Assembly: GCA_030643145.1 (NCBI GenBank)
Contig: DAOWMJ010000017.1
Coordinates: forward strand, 1 to 16,072
Source of the DNA: Candidatus Latescibacterota bacterium
GTDB lineage: Bacteria > Krumholzibacteriota > Krumholzibacteriia > Krumholzibacteriales > WJIX01
Direction of reading: 5' to 3'
Length of the DNA: 16,072 bases
Part shown: positions 6,960-13,200 of the stretch, one piece after another
Numbering within the stretch: position 1 is the stretch's first letter
Layout of the letters: each line of letters opens with the position of its first letter
Notes under the pieces: generated by a model
Told to the model about the DNA's origin: nothing
The model's input: the letters and a program-made list of their open reading frames with translations, nothing else
The model's database searches: none
Translations under genes and position numbers: made by a program

Positions 6960-8531
6960 TTATTTCTCCCTATTATCCTCGATCTCTTCAGATTGAAGGG
7001 ACGTTTCAGAATTCTCTTCAGATTCACTTTCTTCTATCTGCTCTTCATTACCTTCCTCATTTTCACCCGCATCATCATCCCCTAAGTCCGGTGCGTCAAT
7101 ATTCTCCGATTTATCTTCTTCATCCTTTTCATCTTTATCAAGTTTGCCGAATAATTCTTCCTCGGTTGGAATAATTTTTTCTTCTTCTTTTTCCTCGGAT
7201 TCAAATACCGCATCGCCAAACAGTTTTTCCTCCATACCTTCATCTTTTTCTATTTCTTTTTTGATAAGATCTTCTAACGCATTATCCAGTTCTTCCATAG
7301 TCTCTTTGGCTCTTACTTTGAGATTATCGGCAATTTTTTCACCTATGCCTTTTATCTGGCAAAGTTCCTCAAGAGAAGTTTTGTGCAGTTTTTGTACAGT
7401 CAATATTCCAAAATTCTTTAATTTCCTGGACAATGTTTTGGACACTCCATACATTTCCGAGATATCCATTAAAAGTTTCTGCTCCAGTTTGCTTCTCCTG
7501 TCAGTTTCCTTTACAGTAGCCAAATTTATTTTCCATCCGGAGAGTTTCGAAGCCAACCGCACATTTTGTCCTTGCCTGCCTATAGCAAGCGAAAGTTGAT
7601 CTTCTTCAACAATTACCAGAACAGTCTTGTCCGTTTCATTGAACCGCAGCCCGGAAACCTTGGCCGGCGCCAGCGTACGGGAAACAAACTCGGAAGAAAT
7701 GTCGCTCCAGTTAACTATATCAATCTTTTCACCATGTAATTCATTAACGACAGCCTGAACGCGCGATCCCTTCATCCCAACACATGAACCTACCGCGTCA
7801 ACTTTTTCGCTTCGCGAAAAAACAGCAATTTTGGACCTTCCACCCGGTTCCCTGGCAACATTTTTTATTTCAACATCTCCATCAAAAATCTCAGGAACTT
7901 CCTGCTCAAACAGTTTTCTGAGAAACTGGTCGCTCGTTCTTGAAAGAGTGATTAAGGGTCCTTTAATATCTTTGTTTACATCGATGATGCATGCCCTTAT
8001 TGTGTCGCCCTGATTATATCTTTCTTTTCTTATCTGTTCACGATAGGGAAGATATGCTTCAGCCCTTCCAAGATTAACAAGTATATTACCTCTATCAACC
8101 TGTCTAACTGTACCGGAGATAATACTCCCGACTCTATCATTGTAATCCGTAAAAATTTGTGTTCTCTCTGATTCCCGCACGCGCTGCATAAGAACCTGTT
8201 TAGCGGTCTGTATGGCATTCCTGCCGAATCGCTCAAGAGGGATTTCTTCTATTACCTCCCCGCCAATCTCAGCGCTCTCATCGAAACTCAACGCCTCATT
8301 CAATGTTATTTCCGTGTCGGAGGATTCCACTTCTTTCACAACTTTGTACACACGGCAAATTTCCAGGGTGCCATTCGTCTCATCAATTTCCACTCTAATA
8401 TCCGCATCAATTCCATACTTCCGTCTCGCCGCCGAAACAAGACTGGCTTTGACGGTCTCAATAAGCACCTCTTTGTTAATTCTCTTTACGCGAACTATCT
8501 GTGAAAAAGCATTAAAGAATTCCGATTTCAT
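6960..8531 (-). CDS. nusA: Transcription termination/antitermination factor NusA
   Basis: RNA polymerase-associated factor that promotes pausing and hairpin-dependent termination and takes part in rRNA antitermination. The 523 residues comprise the N-terminal polymerase-binding domain (1 to about 125), an S1 domain (about 133-197, with GTVRQVDRGNILVNLGRAEA), and KH1 with GMKG at 252-255. KH2 follows with GRQG at 318-321 within LAIGRQGQNVRLASKLSGW. Residues about 362-410 carry a helix-hairpin-helix-like segment with IKGIGEKIADNL. The last 95 or so residues are a low-complexity acidic tail (Glu/Asp-rich). AAGGGG precedes the ATG. It is 71 bases after rimP, a gap that contains a promoter-like sequence. 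Confidence 0.98.
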   Translation of the reverse strand: MKSEFFNAFSQIVRVKRINKEVLIETVKASLVSAARRKYGIDADIRVEIDETNGTLEICRVYKVVKEVESSDTEITLNEALSFDESAEIGGEVIEEIPLERFGRNAIQTAKQVLMQRVRESERTQIFTDYNDRVGSIISGTVRQVDRGNILVNLGRAEAYLPYREQIRKERYNQGDTIRACIIDVNKDIKGPLITLSRTSDQFLRKLFEQEVPEIFDGDVEIKNVAREPGGRSKIAVFSRSEKVDAVGSCVGMKGSRVQAVVNELHGEKIDIVNWSDISSEFVSRTLAPAKVSGLRFNETDKTVLVIVEEDQLSLAIGRQGQNVRLASKLSGWKINLATVKETDRRSKLEQKLLMDISEMYGVSKTLSRKLKNFGILTVQKLHKTSLEELCQIKGIGEKIADNLKVRAKETMEELDNALEDLIKKEIEKDEGMEEKLFGDAVFESEEKEEEKIIPTEEELFGKLDKDEKDEEDKSENIDAPDLGDDDAGENEEGNEEQIEESESEENSETSLQSEEIEDNREK

Positions 8532-8566
8532 AACACCCCTTTTTCTAAACTTTCCTGCTATGTTGC

Positions 8567-8595
8567 AGTGTATTCCAGTTAATGAAAAGTGTCAA
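8567..8595 (-). promoter_or_regulatory. Candidate internal promoter for nusA
   Basis: Minus-strand TTGACA (8595-8590, perfect -35), 17-base spacer, TACACT (8572-8567, four of six -10 bases). It lies within the 71-base rimP-nusA gap, about 35 bases before the nusA ATG. The -35 and spacer are ideal and the -10 is moderate. Confidence 0.5.
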
Positions 8596-8602
8596 AATCT
8601 TT

Positions 8603-9106
8603 TCATCTTCGACCGTGTTTTTTCTTATGTTTTTTTCTCTTACCTATAACTATAGATTGCTTATGAAGATTGGCCTGGATTATCGCATTGAATTTTATTC
8701 TGATATTGCCTTCTTTTAAATCCAACACTACCGAGCTTTCATCTGATTCGACTATTTCCCCAACAAGGGACAGTTTGTCCCCTTTCTCATCGATAAATTG
8801 AACTTTAGCCTTCTCCCCCTGGAATCGTACGAAATGTTCGTGTTTAACAAGTGGCCTCTTAATACCAGGAGAAGATACTTCAAGATTATAAGGGCCTGAA
8901 ACTTCTTCCAGATTATCTAGAACAAGCCCGAGCGACTTCGAGACCCCCACACAATCGCTTATAGAAACATTTCTATCAGGATGATCAATATAAATCTGTA
9001 ATATTTTGCGTTTTCCTCTCTGCGAAAATTTAACTTTGATAAATTCAAATCCCAGATTCCCGAGTTCCTCTTCGAGAATTCTATTAATTTTTTCTTCAGC
9101 TGACAT
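8603..9106 (-). CDS. rimP: Ribosome maturation factor RimP
   Basis: Acts in 30S assembly, helping S12 and other late proteins to join. The chosen 167-residue product begins MSAEEKINRIL, the expected N-terminus. It carries the N-terminal alpha/beta domain (GFEFIKVKFSQRGKRKILQIYID at 19-41), the conserved SISDCVGVSKSLGLVLD at 48-64, and YNLEVSSPGIKRPLVK at 73-88. The C-terminal SH3-like domain ends in a strongly basic tail (KRKKHKKKHGRR). The frame stays open upstream to an ATG at 9202, but that extension runs through the hairpin at 9138-9163 and has no homology; ATG 9106 with GGTGAG upstream is preferred. First gene of the nusA-infB operon, as in most bacteria. Confidence 0.95.
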   Translation of the reverse strand: MSAEEKINRILEEELGNLGFEFIKVKFSQRGKRKILQIYIDHPDRNVSISDCVGVSKSLGLVLDNLEEVSGPYNLEVSSPGIKRPLVKHEHFVRFQGEKAKVQFIDEKGDKLSLVGEIVESDESSVVLDLKEGNIRIKFNAIIQANLHKQSIVIGKRKKHKKKHGRR

Positions 9107-9127
9107 ATAAATACTCACCAATATTCT

Positions 9128-9163
9128 CAAATAAAACAAAATAGGGCGATTCCGCCCTATCTT
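9128..9163 (-). terminator. Intrinsic terminator after the M28 gene / possible attenuator in the rimP leader
   Basis: Minus strand ATAGGGCG (9160-9153), loop GAAT, CGCCCTAT (9148-9141): a perfect 8-bp stem, extendable by three pairs (A-U, A-U, G-U) at the base. It is followed by the interrupted U-tract TTTGTTTTATTT (9140-9129). It lies 111 bases past the M28 stop and 32 before the rimP ATG. It can end the sprA-M28 transcript, and if a promoter lies just upstream it would sit at the very 5' end of the rimP-nusA leader. Confidence 0.8.
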
Positions 9164-9166
9164 CCT

Positions 9167-9175
9167 ACTATAATA
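9167..9175 (-). promoter_or_regulatory. Weak candidate -10 region for the rimP operon
   Basis: Minus strand TATTAT (9175-9170) overlapping TATAGT (9172-9167). A start here would be near 9160, just before the hairpin. No good -35 lies 16-18 bases upstream; the nearest, TTGATT, is about 21 bases away. The evidence is therefore thin. Confidence 0.25.
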
Positions 9176-9273
9176 GCTACCTAAACTACAATCAGAAATC
9201 AAGAAGAATTTTGCTATTAAATCAAATCGGTCATTGAACTAAAGTAATCCCGATTCCAATTCCAGCAAAATAA

Positions 9274-10200
9274 TCACTGTTGCCAGATAAATTCCAGCAG
9301 AACCGTGCCGACAGCCCCGAGGCTCTCCTTTGAGCATTTATCGGGTGTATCTTCAAGGGTATGCCAATACGGATACTCAAAATCTATCAGATCCACCGCC
9401 GGAATTCCCATTTTAATAAAGGGTAAATGATCATCAAGAAGTGAAACCCCTTCTTCATCCTTGAATTCTGAGAGATTCAACCTCCGGGCTATTGAATATA
9501 TTTCTTCCAGCAGATTATTTGAGATAGCTCTGGAGTAGCCTTCTTTCTTAATTTCAACATCTTTTTCACCAACCATATCAACTATTATTACTGCATAAGG
9601 GCGATATCCCTTCGCATTAGAAGCAAAATAGGACGAACCCAGAATATAATCCTCAGGTACGCCTTCCCTCCCATAATCCTCTCCATCAAAAAAAACAATA
9701 TCAACTCCAACCGGGGGTTTTGATTTACCAAGCTTCCTTGCTATTTCAAGGAGTACCGCCACCCCACTCGCGCCATCATTAGCTCCGATAATCGGGGTAT
9801 CACGATTTGTAGGATCGGGATCACGATCCGCGAAAGGTCTAGTATCATAGTGGGCGCCCAGTAAAATTCTTTTTTTACTGCCCATATTGAAATTTCCTAT
9901 GATATTTACAAGCTTTAACGTATCACCTGTAGTCAGAACTCCATCAAATGGCTGCACTGAAAGATTGGCTCCGAATTCTTCCAATTTGGAAACCAAATAC
10001 CTCTGTACGATCTTGTGTCCCCTTGAGCCCGGGTTCCGCGGACCTATCTCGCATTGATCGATAAGAAATCCAAAAGCTATATCACTATTGAAATCCGGCA
10101 ATTCAGAAGACGAACATCCGTATTGCAAAGCCATACAAACAATAACACAGGCGGTAACCACAAAAATGTATAATCTAGAATTCAACATTCGCTGTCGCAT
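9274..10200 (-). CDS. Exported M28-family metallo-enzyme, glutaminyl-peptide cyclotransferase-like
   Basis: Zinc enzyme of the M28/glutaminyl cyclase fold: either forms pyroglutamate at N-terminal Gln or acts as an aminopeptidase. The 308-residue product has an N-terminal hydrophobic segment (about 9-27) ending LQYGC. This is a loose lipobox (Cys29, with Gln at -3), so lipoprotein status is probable rather than sure. Zn-site and catalytic motifs: GAHYDTRPFADRD at 115-127, GANDGASGVAVLLEIAR at 139-155, FFDGEDYG at 170-177, VDMVG at 207-211, LDDHLPF at 255-261 and YPYWHTLEDTPDK at 276-288. The DDHxPF...G(I/V)P and WHTxxD pattern favours bacterial glutaminyl cyclase-like members. It overlaps the sprA end by 26 bases; starts at GTG 10206 or ATG 10188 are alternatives. 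AGGT precedes ATG 10200. In Bacteroidetes many exported proteins gain N-terminal pyroglutamate after signal-peptide cleavage. Confidence 0.88.
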   Translation of the reverse strand: MRQRMLNSRLYIFVVTACVIVCMALQYGCSSSELPDFNSDIAFGFLIDQCEIGPRNPGSRGHKIVQRYLVSKLEEFGANLSVQPFDGVLTTGDTLKLVNIIGNFNMGSKKRILLGAHYDTRPFADRDPDPTNRDTPIIGANDGASGVAVLLEIARKLGKSKPPVGVDIVFFDGEDYGREGVPEDYILGSSYFASNAKGYRPYAVIIVDMVGEKDVEIKKEGYSRAISNNLLEEIYSIARRLNLSEFKDEEGVSLLDDHLPFIKMGIPAVDLIDFEYPYWHTLEDTPDKCSKESLGAVGTVLLEFIWQQ

Positions 10201-13200
10201 GAACACCTACCTGCTGATTTACATACCCATAGATCCCCCCCGCTGAGCGGGAATAATTCATTGCCAAATTTCCGGTAACAGCCCTGCTAAAACTATACGT
10301 AAACATCGGAGCTACCCTTAATGTTGACATTTTAGGGCTGTTATAACTCTCACTGACAGAATATGCAATATTAAGATTTGAAGTCAATTTACTTTTGAAT
10401 TTGATTTTCTTGCCCCCCAAAAATGGAAGAGGAATCCCGAGCCCCTTTTTGCCGCTGAAATCATATTTCAGATTAATGCTCGCTGACCACGATTTATTCC
10501 ACATTTGCTGGTTTTTAATATCTTTGTTTTCCTGCGCATAGCTCATCGAAATAGTAGAATGAAGAGTGTTTTTCCACATAAGAATCCAGCTGGGAGATAC
10601 TTTATAGGATGTTTTTTCGAAAGTTTCACTCTCAGACCACCTTCTAGTAAAATTCACATTCAAAGTGCTGGTTTCTATAAATCTCTTCATAAATCCCAAT
10701 CTTTCGAGCCCTGCCCAGCTAAGTCCGATCTTAGGCCAGAGAATATTCTTTGTTTCTCTTTTCCGGCCATTTGTCTCCTTGAAGTCACCCGAAAGGTTAT
10801 ACCCAATATCAAGATTCAAATTAGAGGTTATATCTACTTTTGTCCCCATATTCAAAGTGAGCTTATTTGACAGTGTAACAGGTATTTTTTCTTCCTTTCC
10901 AGCACTTCCCAAAGCTCCGCTTTCATCCGTAAACCCCAATTGATACCCAAGGGCTGCACGTTCATAGAGTTGCTGGTATGAACTTCTCTTTGTTAGATCA
11001 AGACGCGTATTTATAGGACTCGTCCTGCTTATCAAACCGAGGAATTTCTTCACAATAATCAATTTATCAACCCCTCCACCCCCGGTAGTATCAACTTCGG
11101 TCTCTTTTGCTTCTACCGCTTTTTCTCCAAATAAATTTTCCCTCTTGCTTCCCTTTTCCGATTCCCGCTGAGTTTTCGGAATAAGTTTGAGGTAATCCAA
11201 TCCTGAATCACTTTCAATATATTCATTTCCATGCAAAAGTATTTTTTCTTCTTCGGTGAAATCTTTTCTTCGATACCTCATGTCAATCAAAATCCCAAAA
11301 TCTATCTTTTCCCTTTTCGTATCTTTCTTTTCAGATTCAACAATCTTCTCCTTTTTATCCTGTCCGTTAAAATGTTCAATGTATCTACTAATATCCTCCG
11401 CGTAACCGCCAACATCAACATTCAGATTGATATTTATGCCCCTGCTTGAGCTAACATGCCTTGTACCCACAGGATCGCCGACCTTCCTTACACCATTCAG
11501 GTTCTCTCCATAACCCGCCTTGTACTGAAATGAAGGATTAAACTGGGAAAGGATCGGAATTTTTTTACCCGGCCTGAAATCAAACGATAAATTCTGATTG
11601 AAATTCCTCAGCATTCCGATAGGTACTCCGTGAAAATCATGATCGATGCCCAAATCCCTATCCTCGCTTCTGCGATAACCTATTTTTACAGATTCAAAAG
11701 GATCATAAGCCATGGACACATTATTGGCCCATTTGCAATTATAATTCACAGGCCTCTTGACAAATCCTCCTTCTCTTAAGGAATAGGAATTCATTATTCC
11801 TCTGTTCGCGTTGGAACTTATTGTTATGTTACTTAACCAATAACGCCATTTTATCCCTTTAAAAAGATCAATTGTCCGATTTTTCCCAAATTGAAGCGCG
11901 TAATCCACAGCGCCGCTCATCGACCAGGATGTATCCCTTGCGGTCGGTAAATAGTTGGATTTCTTTGAATAATTGTAACCAATACTTAGATTATCAAATA
12001 GATGTTTCATGATATAATTTGAAGAACCTCTCCTGCTGAGTTTCAGATTAAATCCGTAACTACGTGAGATACTTACAAGACTGTCACGTAAAGAACTGTC
12101 CGTAATCTCCACATCGCTCTGAGTCATATATTTAGGTTTTGAAATTCTGCTGCTATATCGAAAAGAGAGCGGAAGATTGAATCCTCCCGTGGGAAGAAAA
12201 TGTTCAAATTTGGTATTCCCCGAAAATGAAAAGGATGTATTATCGACTCCACTTCCACTCTTCTGCTGCAAAGATCTGAATTCAGGGCCGGTCCTCTCCC
12301 AATTTCCATTCAAAGACAAAATGCCCCCGCCAAAATTAGCGGAAAAACTGGTTCTGGCCGCATAGTCGATATCTTTTCGGACATCGTTTAAGGATATATC
12401 ATTCAACATGAATATTGTTTCAGGGATCGTTTCACCTGTTTTGTTTCTTAGTCCCACATATAGATTTCGCACCTTGAATAACGAAGGATTCCCAAACAAT
12501 CTACCCAAGTATATTCTGTCGGAAAAATGACTGTCCTGAATTTGCTCTTCAACAATATTGCCGGATGCGCCAATTTTCAGATTCGTAAGATCGCTTAAAT
12601 TCACAAAAACATGATTCCAGCCCAAGGGGGTAAGATTATTAATGGGAATTGCTATTTCATAATAATTCAAACTGTCATAGGCAATCTGGAGAAAAAATTC
12701 CACCATGTCATTGTCATTATTTATCATCCCGTCATCAATATGATAATAGAACTCAATTCCCTCATACTCCCCGAAGTTCTTACCATTTCCATAAAACCTT
12801 TTTGAAAATCTAAAGGATGTACTGTCCGCAAAATTCTCCACTTCAAAAATAAGAGATTGCTCTTTGATGGCAATCCCTTCTTCCTCTTCAACATCGTAGG
12901 GAGAATCATATAAAGAAGGGTTATCTTTATTATTCATTGTACCGGCCTTAACCCTCATTTCGGGGACACTGGCGCCCGGTAAAATATTCCCGTCAAGATC
13001 ACGAATATTGTCATACCGCCATTTACTGCCGACAAACTTCAACCCGGCAATTTCCAACGTATGCTGATCCCCATTCACCTGAACGGAATCCACGTTTTCG
13101 ACCCAGATCCTCATATGGTCAATCGCATCGATCCGGGGTTCCACCCCAAAAAGCTTGGCATTTCCAAGATCGAGACGGTACATTCTCCAGGATTTATTTC

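Noticed and set aside
9107..9202. Upstream extension of rimP to ATG 9202 (32 extra residues)
   Set aside because: The extension passes through the terminator hairpin, has no RimP homology, and ATG 9106 has a Shine-Dalgarno and the expected N-terminus.
9107..9273. tRNA gene ahead of rimP, as metY in E. coli
   Set aside because: No cloverleaf, T-loop (GTTCGAATC-like) or acceptor pairing is visible; the gap is accounted for by the hairpin and AT-rich sequence.
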